Below are positions 35,371-44,243 of a DNA stretch of 45,497 nucleotides, in pieces (the stretch's first letter is position 1; each line of letters starts with the position of its first letter). The stretch lies in NCBI GenBank assembly GCA_021827485.1, contig JAKAVM010000026.1:1-45497 (forward strand), written 5' to 3'. Below the pieces are notes generated by a model. The model was not told where the DNA came from. It searched no databases and saw nothing but the letters and a program-made list of their open reading frames with translations. Origin of the DNA: Actinomycetes bacterium. GTDB taxonomy: Bacteria; Actinomycetota; Acidimicrobiia; Acidimicrobiales; JAKAVM01. The position numbers were made by a program, and so were the translations under genes.

Positions 35371-36552
35371 CTAGGGTGCGGCCAAATATGGCCCACTTGG
35401 CAAAAAGCCCAGTCGGGCAAGTGCTACAGGCCTTGGGGTATAAGAGCTGCCTCTGGCAGCCCAAGGAGAGTAAGTGATCCAGTACCTACCGTTATTCGAC
35501 TCAAAGATGCTCGATTCGCCGGTTCCTTGACCCTGAAGATTCCCATTCAACCAAACCCCCAATTTCGTGCATGGCCCCATAGGTCCGACACATTTGGCTA
35601 AGGCAATTGAATAGTCGGGCTGGTTGTACCAGTTCGCAGAGTAAAAAAGCCAATAAGCTCCCTGGATATAAACCAGTTGACCGTCTTCAACAATCCTCCC
35701 CTCCCAGGGCTGGTCTGCAGTTATCAATATGTGGGGATTGCCCACCAGTGTCGTGCCGTTGGGGGCTAAGTGCTGAACCCAGATTATTGAATGGGTATTC
35801 GAGGTTACATCAGCATTATCATCCGATTTCCAAATTAAATACAAAGCACCGGAAGGATCCACAAAAAGATGAGGATCGATGGAACCAAATCTCGAAGCTT
35901 GACACAGCGGTGAATATGGACTTGGATCAGGGACAAAAGGACCGAGCGGAGAAGTGGAAGTTGCCCAACCTATACACTCGATACCTCCATCAGCCGAAGT
36001 CGGGTTTACCAAGTGTCGTACGATCGACGAGAACCACATTACATAGCGGCCCTGGATGTAGTGCACATCAGGGGACCATGTAAAGCAACACTTGGCCCAA
36101 GTAGGAAGAGTCGGAAGTGCTTCAATTGGCGACGACCAATCCAGCATATTTGTCGACGTTCGAACTGAAATATTGGGTTGAGCAACATTGCCTTGACTTG
36201 AGTACATAAAGTACCTGGCTCCAACTTCGATAATGAACGAGTTGGGAGCATCTCCAGCGTAGTTATCTGAAGTGACAATTTTAGCAGGATACTGAGTTAA
36301 GGCCGGGAAGGGAAGTAACTCAAGATCCTGTGCCAATGCGCTAAAAACTCTTGGAATAGGTCCGCTTGAGATCGCTTTGTTGGTACTTTGATTTTGGGCA
36401 ACTGCAGTAAAGACAATGGCTACTACTAAAATGATAATTACAAGGTAGAGGACTTTCTGTCGATTGAGGAATTTGCCCGAGATGCTGGCTTTGGCGGGGT
36501 GGGCCGCTAGGACATCATCTAGACCCTGATGATTTGACTCTAGAGTGTCCAT
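35371..36552 (-). CDS. Membrane-anchored GH43-like glycosidase
   Basis: A 393-residue protein with a single N-terminal membrane anchor (about 33-52) and a five-bladed beta-propeller-like domain of the GH43 type outside the cell. The pattern DAPNSFIIEVGARYFMYSS, FTWSPDVHYIQGRYVMWFS, FGSIDPHLFVDPSGALYLIWK and the EGRIVEDG segment fits GH43. In that family an Asp base, a second Asp and a Glu acid drive hydrolysis of arabinose- or xylose-containing glycans. ESSIFESNNGRYWITYS completes the blades. Because an arabinofuranosyltransferase-like operon lies next door, a role in trimming the cell's own arabinan is possible but unproven. ATG 36552 is divergent from fumC. Confidence 0.8.
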   Translation of the reverse strand: MDTLESNHQGLDDVLAAHPAKASISGKFLNRQKVLYLVIIILVVAIVFTAVAQNQSTNKAISSGPIPRVFSALAQDLELLPFPALTQYPAKIVTSDNYAGDAPNSFIIEVGARYFMYSSQGNVAQPNISVRTSTNMLDWSSPIEALPTLPTWAKCCFTWSPDVHYIQGRYVMWFSSIVRHLVNPTSADGGIECIGWATSTSPLGPFVPDPSPYSPLCQASRFGSIDPHLFVDPSGALYLIWKSDDNADVTSNTHSIIWVQHLAPNGTTLVGNPHILITADQPWEGRIVEDGQLVYIQGAYWLFYSANWYNQPDYSIALAKCVGPMGPCTKLGVWLNGNLQGQGTGESSIFESNNGRYWITYSPWAARGSSYTPRPVALARLGFLPSGPYLAAP

Positions 36553-36710
36553 CCTGCCCCGTTAGCCGAGCTAATTAAATCGGAAAACTTTGTCATAATG
36601 TTAATGATCATAACCGAAAGAGCTTAGCCCTTTCCGCCATCTAGCTGGCGCCAGGGATCTTCACACCCCTAAGTTGGCCAGCACTGGCTACCAATAACTA
36701 ACGTATTGGC

Positions 36711-38102
36711 GTGACCGAAATCCTTGACACAAGAGTAGAAACCGATTCAATGGGGACAATTCAAGTTGCTAGCGATCGATACTGGGGGGCCCAAACCGAA
36801 AGATCCTTACACCATTTTGGATTCTCTAATGACCTAATACCCGCAGAGGTGATAAAGGCTTTTGGCATTCTAAAACGCTCAGCAGCTTTGGCAAATCTTG
36901 ATCTAGGCATCTTAGACAAAGACAGAGCTGAACTAATTGTCAAGGCAGCAGATGAAGTTATTGATGGGCGTCTCAACGATCATTTCCCTCTTCGGGTTTG
37001 GCAAACCGGGAGTGGGACCCAATCGAACATGAACGTCAATGAAGTAATTTCAAATCGGGCAATTGAAATTGCTGGCGGGAAACTTGGCTCTAAAGATCCT
37101 GTACACCCTAATGACCATGTTAATATGTCCCAATCCTCCAACGACACCTTCCCAACTGCAATGTATATCGCAGCACGTTGTTCAGTTGAGGAATCGCTTA
37201 TTCCAGCAATCAAAGTCTTACGAGAAGCACTAGCCGCCAAGCAATCTGAATTTAATGAGATAGTAAAAATTGGCCGCACTCATCTTCAAGACGCGGTGCC
37301 ACTTACGTTAGGCCAAGAGTTTTCTGCTTATGTTACACAGCTTGATGACTGTCTGGATCGAATTACTTATTCGATGCAAGGCTTGAGCGAGTTAGCTATT
37401 GGTGGTACCGCCGTAGGAACTGGTCTCAATGCACCCCAAGGATTCGGAGACAGGGTTGCCCAATTTATATCCCAAGCCACTGGATTTCACTTTAGTTCCG
37501 CGAAAAATAAGTTTGCAGCCTTAGCGTCCCACGATGCATTGGTAATGGCTAGCGGTGCTCTGGCCTCATTGGCAGCTGCATTAATGAAGATTGCAAATGA
37601 CATACGGTGGCTTGGCTCAGGACCTCGAAGCGGAATAGGCGAATTGATACTTCCGGAAAACGAACCAGGTTCTTCAATTATGCCTGGCAAAGTCAATCCT
37701 ACCCAATCAGAATCAATGACGATGGTGTGCATACAGGTATTTGGAAACAATAGCGCCATTACCTTTGCAGGAAGCCAAGGAAATTTTGAGCTCAATGTCT
37801 TCAAACCACTAATGATATTTAACTTCCTTCACTCTGTTGACCTGCTCCAAGGAACCTGCCACTCATTTGCGAAGTACTGTGTTGAAGGACTCTCAGTAAA
37901 TCGTGAGAGAATTTCTGAGCTGCTGGATAGGTCCCTAATGCTAGTAACCGCTCTTAGCCCAGCAATTGGTTACGACAAATCAGCACAGATTGCCCATAAG
38001 GCCTTACATGAAAATACGACCCTCAAAGAAGCTACCTTATCGCTCGGGTATCTTTCCGAAAGTGAGTTTGACCAATTGGTACGCCCCGAAAAAATGGTCT
38101 GA
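36711..38102 (+). CDS. fumC: Class II fumarate hydratase
   Basis: Hydrates fumarate to malate in the citric acid cycle; cytosolic tetramer. The 463-residue length is normal. Motifs include [21 protein letters not shown] at the N-terminus, [50 protein letters not shown] and the catalytic lid SSIMPGKVN (about 321-329). The start is GTG at 36711. The 3' end overlaps the convergent MFS transporter gene by 71 bases, so the last 23 codons are coding on both strands. The short gap upstream (36553-36710) separates it from the divergent GH43-like gene and must hold its promoter. Confidence 0.95.
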   Translation: MTEILDTRVETDSMGTIQVASDRYWGAQTERSLHHFGFSNDLIPAEVIKAFGILKRSAALANLDLGILDKDRAELIVKAADEVIDGRLNDHFPLRVWQTGSGTQSNMNVNEVISNRAIEIAGGKLGSKDPVHPNDHVNMSQSSNDTFPTAMYIAARCSVEESLIPAIKVLREALAAKQSEFNEIVKIGRTHLQDAVPLTLGQEFSAYVTQLDDCLDRITYSMQGLSELAIGGTAVGTGLNAPQGFGDRVAQFISQATGFHFSSAKNKFAALASHDALVMASGALASLAAALMKIANDIRWLGSGPRSGIGELILPENEPGSSIMPGKVNPTQSESMTMVCIQVFGNNSAITFAGSQGNFELNVFKPLMIFNFLHSVDLLQGTCHSFAKYCVEGLSVNRERISELLDRSLMLVTALSPAIGYDKSAQIAHKALHENTTLKEATLSLGYLSESEFDQLVRPEKMV

Positions 38103-39273
38103 TCACTCCAATTAGCGAACACACGAGCGTAATAGTTCCGATTCCAAGACCAAGGACACAGACTCCGCTCCAGCCGTAAGCGCCATACAGCTCTGAAGCA
38201 AAGGCTGAACCAATTGTGCCACCAATAAAAAAAGTAAACATGTAAACGGTCGTTGTCCTTGATCTTGCCTCGGGACGATTCCTGTATATAACCGCTTGAT
38301 TGGTAACGTGCAACCCTTGAGCCCCCATATCAAGTACGACTATTCCTACCACAATCTCCCATAGGCTAGTCCTGCCATGATAAAGCATCACGAAACCCAT
38401 TACACAAAATACTATTGCCACAATTGTGTTGGTCTTTTCCATGGACCGATCGACCAAGCGACCCGCAAGCCAAGCAACACCCGCTCCCGCTGCACCTGCT
38501 AATCCGAACAGTCCTATTGCGAGATTGGAATAATGGAATGGCGCCTTACTAAGCAAGAAGGCGAGAGTGGTCCAAAGTACAGAAAACATCCCAAAAGAGG
38601 CTGCTCCATAGAGCGATCTAGCTCTAAGGACTGAATCAGTGGCAATTATCTCAAATATAGATCTTAGTAAGCTGATGTATCCTCTACTTTCAGAGGGTTG
38701 TATATCTGGCAAGGCTATATACAGGAACACGGCGAGTATAACCATCAAGGCGGACGCAACGAAATATATCATTCTCCATGACGAGAATTCAGCTACAAGG
38801 CCAGAGAGTGTTCTAGCAAGCAAGATTCCGACCAAAAGACCACTCATCACCATGCCAACAATCTTTCCGCGCGATGCATCGGGGGCAATACTCGCAGCAT
38901 AGGGAACCAAGACTTGGACTACAACTGAAGAGAATCCTACGATACTTATTGCTACAAATAGCCAGACTAATGACTGCGCGAAACCAGATAGCATTAGCGA
39001 ACAAAAGCAAGCACCAAGCATCCACAGCACTAATCGTCTGCGTCGAACTAAATCTCCCAGTGGCACGATAAGCACTAATCCCAGAGCGTACCCAACTTGA
39101 GTAAAAGTGACTACGAGGCCGGATGAAGCACTGGAGGCTGCAAAGGACCTGGAAACTGAGTGAAGTAATGGCTGTATATAATAAAGATTTGCCACCGAAA
39201 CACCAGCAGCAATCGCAAAAATCCAGACCAACTTATTGGTGATTATAGGGTCCGATTCGCCATCCACCATCAA
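38032..39273 (-). CDS. MFS transporter (12 TM, exporter-like)
   Basis: A 413-residue major facilitator superfamily permease with about 12 hydrophobic segments. The inter-helix motif [21 protein letters not shown] fits the conserved loop 2-3 signature (G-x3-D-x2-G-R type). The N-terminus reads [19 protein letters not shown], and the likely start is TTG 39273 or ATG 39270. Sequence and size fit the drug/metabolite efflux or sugar-efflux subfamilies; the substrate is unknown. The C-terminus runs 71 bases into fumC on the opposite strand and ends with a charged tail (FRKDTRAIR). It is divergent from a second MFS gene across 136 bases. Confidence 0.9.
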   Translation of the reverse strand: MMVDGESDPIITNKLVWIFAIAAGVSVANLYYIQPLLHSVSRSFAASSASSGLVVTFTQVGYALGLVLIVPLGDLVRRRRLVLWMLGACFCSLMLSGFAQSLVWLFVAISIVGFSSVVVQVLVPYAASIAPDASRGKIVGMVMSGLLVGILLARTLSGLVAEFSSWRMIYFVASALMVILAVFLYIALPDIQPSESRGYISLLRSIFEIIATDSVLRARSLYGAASFGMFSVLWTTLAFLLSKAPFHYSNLAIGLFGLAGAAGAGVAWLAGRLVDRSMEKTNTIVAIVFCVMGFVMLYHGRTSLWEIVVGIVVLDMGAQGLHVTNQAVIYRNRPEARSRTTTVYMFTFFIGGTIGSAFASELYGAYGWSGVCVLGLGIGTITLVCSLIGVIRPFFRGVPIGQTHFRKDTRAIR

Positions 39274-39281
39274 CTAAATAG

Positions 39282-39309
39282 TTGACACAAATGCTCAAGA
39301 AAGTAAAAT
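39282..39309 (+). promoter_or_regulatory. Sigma70-like promoter for the second MFS gene
   Basis: TTGACA at 39282-39287 and TAAAAT at 39304-39309, spaced by 16 bases, lie about 100 bases upstream of the TTG start at 39410. This is the best-matching promoter I could find in the window. Confidence 0.6.
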
Positions 39310-39316
39310 CCCACAA

Positions 39317-39337
39317 ATTTCACTTTAAATTTGAAAT
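39317..39337. promoter_or_regulatory. Inverted repeat next to the MFS promoter
   Basis: ATTTCA (39317-39322) and TGAAAT (39332-39337) form an inverted repeat with a nine-base centre, just downstream of the -10 element and probably around the transcription start. It could be an operator for a repressor controlling one or both divergent transporters. This is inference from position only. Confidence 0.35.
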
Positions 39338-39409
39338 GCAAAATAACACTATTGCCCCCCAAACTTGAGTACGATATTGAAACAGCCATGGCAAGCCTCA
39401 GGAGGATAA

Positions 39410-41191
39410 TTGAGCGAATCTAATGTAAATGTAGCGACCAATAAATCAGGAGGGTTTTCTAACGCTCTTCTCCTAAGGCAGCTCCCAGGTTATCCAAATA
39501 CTTCGAAGCGTATCTCTTTGTTAGCACTTGTCACTATTACTACCATCGTTCTTTACTTCATATATTTTGTTCCTGGCGGAGTTCTTCCCCTACTTCTTCC
39601 CTACTACCATATGTCTTTTTTGTATTTTATGTCACTGGTCGTCATCTCAAATGCAGTTGGAGCATTTACCGCATTCATAGGTGGGCTTTCTGACAGATTT
39701 GGAAGAGCTAACCTTACAGTTTACGGTCTTGCTTTAGTGGGTATCTTTCAAGCCTTTGTAATACCCAATGCACATTCCAGGGCATCTTTTGACGCCGCTT
39801 ATATCGCTATTGGATTTATTGAAGGAATAATACTTGTAGTAACTCCTGCACTAATACGAGATTTCTCCCCGCAGATGGGGCGTGCTACCGCCATGGGCTT
39901 TTGGACCTTAGGTCCCGTCCTGGGTAGCTTGACGGTGAGTCAAGTCGCAACCCACACCTTGCCCCACCTAAAGCCATGGCAAGACCAGTTTATGATCTCT
40001 GGTTTTACATGCCTTGCTATGTTCATAATTTCATTTATTGCCTTGAGGGAACTCTCACCATCGCTGCGCGACCAGTTGATGGTCTCTTCTAACGACCGTG
40101 CACTAATTGAAGCTAAGGCTAAGGGGATTGACGTCGAGGCTGCTCTCGCACATCCGATAAAGTCGATGCTCAAGATAGATCTACTCGCTTCGTCATTTGC
40201 AGTATCGGTCTTTTTACTTCTCTATTATGCAGTAGTAACTATAATCACCCTGTTCTGGGTAATTGTTTTTTCCAAGACGACAGCCGACGCCAACGGAATA
40301 AACACTTGGTACTTCATATTTGACGCAATCGGTCTCGTGTCTATGGGATTTCTTTCAGATCGAATCAGAGTACGCAAACCATTCATGGTTGCAGGAGCCT
40401 TTGGCTATCTTGTGATGACTGTAATTTTTATATCAACCGTGCATCATCCGCATACCAGCTACTACGAATTCGCTCTAATTATGGCACTTCTTGGCTTCAC
40501 CTCCGCAACAGCTTATTCCCCGTGGATGGCGCACTACACCGAAGCAGTCGAGGCCAAGAATCCTGCGCTCTCCGCAACTGGTTTGGCAATTTGGGGATGG
40601 GTCTTGCGAGTCATCGTGGCAATTTCCTTTCTTATAATACCCCAAATGATCTCCTCAACTTCACCCCTAGTCAATAATCAACAAGCTGAAACGGCACTTG
40701 AAGCCTTGCAGGCAGCTAGCCCTTATGCGAATCCAGGCTCCCCAAATCCGCCTAAATCGATAGTTAGTGAGCTCAATACCCCTGGACCATATTCGGCTCC
40801 TCTCTCAACACTTGCAGACTATCTTCAAACCAAGAAATTCCCTACAACTGCTTCACAGCTTGCTCAGCTTAAAGGCCTCTTGGCGTTCAAGCCACTTGCC
40901 TCTGATATACAATCAGGCAAATCCCTGACTAAAACACAGATTCAATCGGTTCAAGTCAATTCGCCCCAGCTTGCTAACCTACTGACCAAGGAAGAACTCA
41001 TCGTACCAGCCCAGAAGTCTGCTCCGGGTCAGTGGGAAAGATGGTGGTGGGTCTGCTTAGGTGGGCAGGTTGTCTTCTTGCTTCTCGTCTTTACGATGAG
41101 TGGACCTTGGAGCCCTGCTCAAGCCAAGAAAAAACACGAAGAACACGAACGGCAAGTGCAACGCGAGCTTGCTAAGCTAGGGATCTCATAG
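39410..41191 (+). CDS. MFS transporter with large extracytoplasmic loop
   Basis: A 593-residue permease. The N-terminal part has the MFS loop signature GGLSDRFGRANLT, and the second half has GFLSDRIRVRKPF. About 12 hydrophobic segments are visible. Between the last two lies a polar region of roughly 125 residues (about 417-541), rich in Ala, Ser, Pro and Gln, that must face outside. After the final helix a charged cytosolic tail follows (KKKHEEHERQVQRELAK). TTG 39410 is preceded by a clear AGGAGG at 39400-39405. The size exceeds the usual 400-450 residues. Relatives may be the actinobacterial transporters of organic acids or sugars. The substrate is unknown. Confidence 0.88.
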   Translation: MSESNVNVATNKSGGFSNALLLRQLPGYPNTSKRISLLALVTITTIVLYFIYFVPGGVLPLLLPYYHMSFLYFMSLVVISNAVGAFTAFIGGLSDRFGRANLTVYGLALVGIFQAFVIPNAHSRASFDAAYIAIGFIEGIILVVTPALIRDFSPQMGRATAMGFWTLGPVLGSLTVSQVATHTLPHLKPWQDQFMISGFTCLAMFIISFIALRELSPSLRDQLMVSSNDRALIEAKAKGIDVEAALAHPIKSMLKIDLLASSFAVSVFLLLYYAVVTIITLFWVIVFSKTTADANGINTWYFIFDAIGLVSMGFLSDRIRVRKPFMVAGAFGYLVMTVIFISTVHHPHTSYYEFALIMALLGFTSATAYSPWMAHYTEAVEAKNPALSATGLAIWGWVLRVIVAISFLIIPQMISSTSPLVNNQQAETALEALQAASPYANPGSPNPPKSIVSELNTPGPYSAPLSTLADYLQTKKFPTTASQLAQLKGLLAFKPLASDIQSGKSLTKTQIQSVQVNSPQLANLLTKEELIVPAQKSAPGQWERWWWVCLGGQVVFLLLVFTMSGPWSPAQAKKKHEEHERQVQRELAKLGIS

Positions 41192-41207
41192 GAGGTTCTT
41201 CTAAACT

Positions 41208-42020
41208 TCAATTGTCCCAGAGCTGGTCGCAATAGAGATCCGTACCAGGAACTGTTGGGATAAATCCCAAACGTGCTTGTAGTATTGAGTTCTTGGCAAG
41301 CTGAGTATTACTATGCGTTTCAAGAAGGTAAGAAAGAATTTCCTCTGGACTTTTTGACGTGAACGTTAGAACTAGGTAGCGAGCCGGGTCTGCTCGAAGT
41401 GCCTTGACTCCTGGAGCCGTCGCTTTCATCTCTTGGGGTCGAAAGACAAGTGAGGTTGTCTTATCACGTGCCTCTTCTTGAATTGCAAGCCCGTGGTCCG
41501 TCAGCAGCTTCTCGAACTTTGATACTTCTAACTCGTCATTACGATCAAAGAATTCTACTATCAATCCCTGATATGGATGATCTAGAACCAACTCGGCAGG
41601 TACGTCACTGCTGGTTGAAGATATTGACCAGCCAAAATCATATAGTTGAGTATGAACGTGATCTCTATGCTCAAACATCCGTCCAGCTTGATGTAGAGCT
41701 ATTACTTGCTTGCCAGCCCACTTAGCCCAAATGTCACCGTACCCCTTGAGTATCCAATAAAGTGCTAGATAACTGCCTCGATCAAAATCACCGGTTATCA
41801 CAGAGGATTTCGGCCATCGAAGTGTCTTGAGTGAATAAGTTGCTACGAATCTCTTAGCGGCAAAGTTGTAGGGACCAATCATGCAACCGGAATAGAGATG
41901 GTCTCGCTCGTACCAGCGATTGTATTCAACCTCGTGTCCTCTATGTGGTTCCACTATCGTAAATAGCATTGAGCCAAGCTCAATTGGTTCGGCATTTGCG
42001 AAAATTGAAATTGAATCCAT
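41208..42020 (-). CDS. Uncharacterised protein, possibly EthD/dimeric alpha-beta barrel-like
   Basis: A 270-residue soluble protein. The segment YNRWYERDHLYSGCMIGP (about residues 33-50) resembles the YNxWY-x-x-xH motif of EthD-like dimeric alpha/beta barrel proteins. A second, more diverged ferredoxin-like half may follow (VEFFDRNDELEVSKFEKLLTDHG). I do not recognise the family further. Start ATG 42020, directly after a TTG, with an AGGTAGAGGT Shine-Dalgarno just upstream. It follows the SDR gene on the same strand by about 60 bases, so the two probably act on related small molecules. It converges on the large MFS gene with 16 bases between. Confidence 0.68.
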   Translation of the reverse strand: MDSISIFANAEPIELGSMLFTIVEPHRGHEVEYNRWYERDHLYSGCMIGPYNFAAKRFVATYSLKTLRWPKSSVITGDFDRGSYLALYWILKGYGDIWAKWAGKQVIALHQAGRMFEHRDHVHTQLYDFGWSISSTSSDVPAELVLDHPYQGLIVEFFDRNDELEVSKFEKLLTDHGLAIQEEARDKTTSLVFRPQEMKATAPGVKALRADPARYLVLTFTSKSPEEILSYLLETHSNTQLAKNSILQARLGFIPTVPGTDLYCDQLWDN

Positions 42021-42080
42021 CAAACCTCTACCTGGGGCTTGGCAACTATAACATTCAGAAACATTACTAGTTCCATTCTA

Positions 42081-42923
42081 CTACGGTGCTTGAAAGACTT
42101 GCCCACAGTTTACTCCCAGTGCCTGTCCAGTCATTGCATTTGAAAGATCACTAGCAAGAAAAAGTACAGCCCCGACTATCTCCGAGGAATGTGGAATATA
42201 TCCAAGGCAATTTTGATCTGCAACTTTTCTATATTGCTCTTCTGGAGATATACCATCCCTTGCCGCAAGATATTCAAAATATTTTTGATTTGATTCTCCC
42301 CAGATGAAACCTGGATGAACTCCGTTTACTCGAATACCGTACGGACCAAGTTCGACAGCGAGTGATTTAGTTGCACTGGCAAGCGCCGCCTTCGACGCAG
42401 AGTAAGCTCCAAACCTAGGTTCGATTCTAGTAGTCGACATTGTATTGATCATTATTATTCTGGCATGGTTGCTATATTTGAGCATATCAATGCATGATTG
42501 AGTCAGTTGTAACGTACCAAAGAAATTTATGTCAAAGCTACGCCTGGCTCCTTGAAGATCACTCTCCTCCATAAGTCGGAAATCTCCTGGATCAAAAGCA
42601 TTATTTACAAGAATATCAAGCCCTCCCAACCGCTCTTTGACGGCAGCGCTTGCCCTCCGACAAGAATCTCTGTCAGCGATATCTAATTCGATAATCTCTG
42701 GACGATGTGAGATTTCTTCAATTTCACTTGCCAACGAAATCAACTTACTCTCGGTCCTGCTTGCAATTGCAAGCCGCGCTCCATGCCGAGCAAGTAATAG
42801 GGAAATATCTCGCCCCATCCCTGGGCCGATGCCCGAAACAAGTACCTTACGACCTTCGAGTAGAAGGCCCGGGCCGAAATTAAGTAAGTCAGTCGAAAAT
42901 CCATTCATTACAGAGCCATTCAC
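42081..42923 (-). CDS. Short-chain dehydrogenase/reductase
   Basis: A classical SDR of about 280 residues, probably oxidising or reducing a hydroxyl/keto group with NAD(P). The cofactor motif is SGIGPGMGRDI (about 30-40), close to but not exactly the TGxxxGxG consensus. NNAF lies at about 107-110, the active-site Ser163 in NTMST, and the YSASK motif provides Tyr174 and Lys178. R56 after the second beta strand (IASRTE) favours NADP(H). The frame opens with GTG 42923, and ATG 42908 is an alternative start. It pairs with the uncharacterised gene at 41208 on the same strand. The substrate is unknown. Confidence 0.9.
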   Translation of the reverse strand: MNGSVMNGFSTDLLNFGPGLLLEGRKVLVSGIGPGMGRDISLLLARHGARLAIASRTESKLISLASEIEEISHRPEIIELDIADRDSCRRASAAVKERLGGLDILVNNAFDPGDFRLMEESDLQGARRSFDINFFGTLQLTQSCIDMLKYSNHARIIMINTMSTTRIEPRFGAYSASKAALASATKSLAVELGPYGIRVNGVHPGFIWGESNQKYFEYLAARDGISPEEQYRKVADQNCLGYIPHSSEIVGAVLFLASDLSNAMTGQALGVNCGQVFQAP

Positions 42924-43133
42924 CGATTCAACTCCATCTCACTGATTGGCGACGCCATGCAACATTTCTCCTCTGGCCGTTTGCGGATTCTCCAATAATT
43001 TTCCGTGCGAACACAATAATCACGGTTCCACAGTCCCCAGAGAATAACATTTGAAGCTCCATCATACTAGACGATTGGATTTCTCTTTCAATAAAGTATG
43101 AACACTAATCACTCCTCGGGCTAATTTAGTGAG

Positions 43134-44243
43134 GTGAATCGTACTGAAATTCTTCTTTCTGACTCCAGAAAACTAATCTATTTTGACGAGAGACCAGGGC
43201 TCGACAGACATTTTCCAGATCAGAGAGATTTGCCCCCTTTTGCCGCTAGCTCCGAGTTACGATGGGACATCCTAACCGGGCGCTGGGTAGTGATAGCCGG
43301 ACATCGTCAGGAAAGGATTCACTTACCATTAGAAAGCCAATGTCCACTCTGCCCTTCCACAGATTCAAATTTAACTGAAATTCCAGCTCCTGACTACGAT
43401 GTCGTTGTATTCGAAAATCGTTTTCCCGCTTTTAATAGTGAGGGCGCACACATACCAGAGCCATCAGAAACTGCTGGCCTGTTTACAGCTTCTGGCTTAG
43501 CAAGTGGCACGTGTGAAGTAATCTGTTTTACCTCTGAACATCGTTCTTCGTTTTCCCAACTGATGCCAGCCCGGGCACGACTCATTGTCGAGGTTTGGTG
43601 CGATCGAACTAAAGAGCTTTCGGTTCGCGAAGAAATCCAACAGGTGTTTTGTTTCGAGAATCGAGGCGAAGAGATTGGGGTAACTGAACCTCATCCCCAT
43701 GGTCAAGTATATGCATATCCCTTTCTGGCTCCACGGATGCAGCAGATGATTACACAGATGAATGAGTATAGATCTGAGTCGGGGCATAATTTATTTGATG
43801 ATTTGATTCGAAGTGAACAATTGCAAGGTCATCGAATTGTTACAGAATCCGACCATTGGATTAGCTTTGTCCCCTTTGCGCCCCGCTGGCCATATGAAAT
43901 TCACCTCTATCCCAAAAGACGGGTCCCATATTTTCCAGAGTTGAGTACAAGTGAGAAAAATGATCTCGCACTTGTCTACCTTGACTTGCTCAAGAGATTT
44001 GATATTCTTTTTGACGAACCCGCACCCTATATTTCTGCTTGGCATCAATACTCAAATGAAGATCTACTCGATGAGTATGCTTTACACTTAGAACTTTTTA
44101 CTATTAGAAGGGCTGACCACAAGTTAAAATACTTAGCTGGTTCTGAAGCAGCAATGGAAGTATTCATTGGGGACATCATTCCAGAGAAGGCCGCCCAAAC
44201 TCTGCGTGAACTAAGACCAGACTTCAATCCGACCCAAAAATGA
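43134..44243 (+). CDS. galT: Galactose-1-phosphate uridylyltransferase
   Basis: Exchanges galactose-1-phosphate with UDP-glucose in the Leloir pathway. The 369-residue protein has a zinc-binding pair (C70, C73 in CPLCPST), FENRFPAFN, FENRGEEIGVTEPHPHGQ with the uridylylated histidine in HPHGQ (residues 187-191), and late SWHQYSNEDLL with the usual histidine. The start is a GTG at 43134 with no strong Shine-Dalgarno. The stop overlaps galK by four bases (ATGA), so the two are coupled. The 210-base region before it (42924-43133) shows no gene; its promoter must lie there. Confidence 0.93.
   Translation: MNRTEILLSDSRKLIYFDERPGLDRHFPDQRDLPPFAASSELRWDILTGRWVVIAGHRQERIHLPLESQCPLCPSTDSNLTEIPAPDYDVVVFENRFPAFNSEGAHIPEPSETAGLFTASGLASGTCEVICFTSEHRSSFSQLMPARARLIVEVWCDRTKELSVREEIQQVFCFENRGEEIGVTEPHPHGQVYAYPFLAPRMQQMITQMNEYRSESGHNLFDDLIRSEQLQGHRIVTESDHWISFVPFAPRWPYEIHLYPKRRVPYFPELSTSEKNDLALVYLDLLKRFDILFDEPAPYISAWHQYSNEDLLDEYALHLELFTIRRADHKLKYLAGSEAAMEVFIGDIIPEKAAQTLRELRPDFNPTQK

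Noticed and set aside
36600-36613. AT-rich near-palindrome around TGATCA in the fumC/GH43 gap
   Set aside because: Only the central eight bases are symmetrical and there is no second copy, so it is not a supportable operator.
36645-36654. Ten-base palindrome CTGGCGCCAG upstream of fumC
   Set aside because: Ten-base palindromes are expected dozens of times in a window this size, and the position shows no promoter context.
42924-43133. Gap before galT searched for RNA genes or terminators
   Set aside because: No tRNA-like cloverleaf, no strong hairpin with a T tract, and no convincing promoter was visible.
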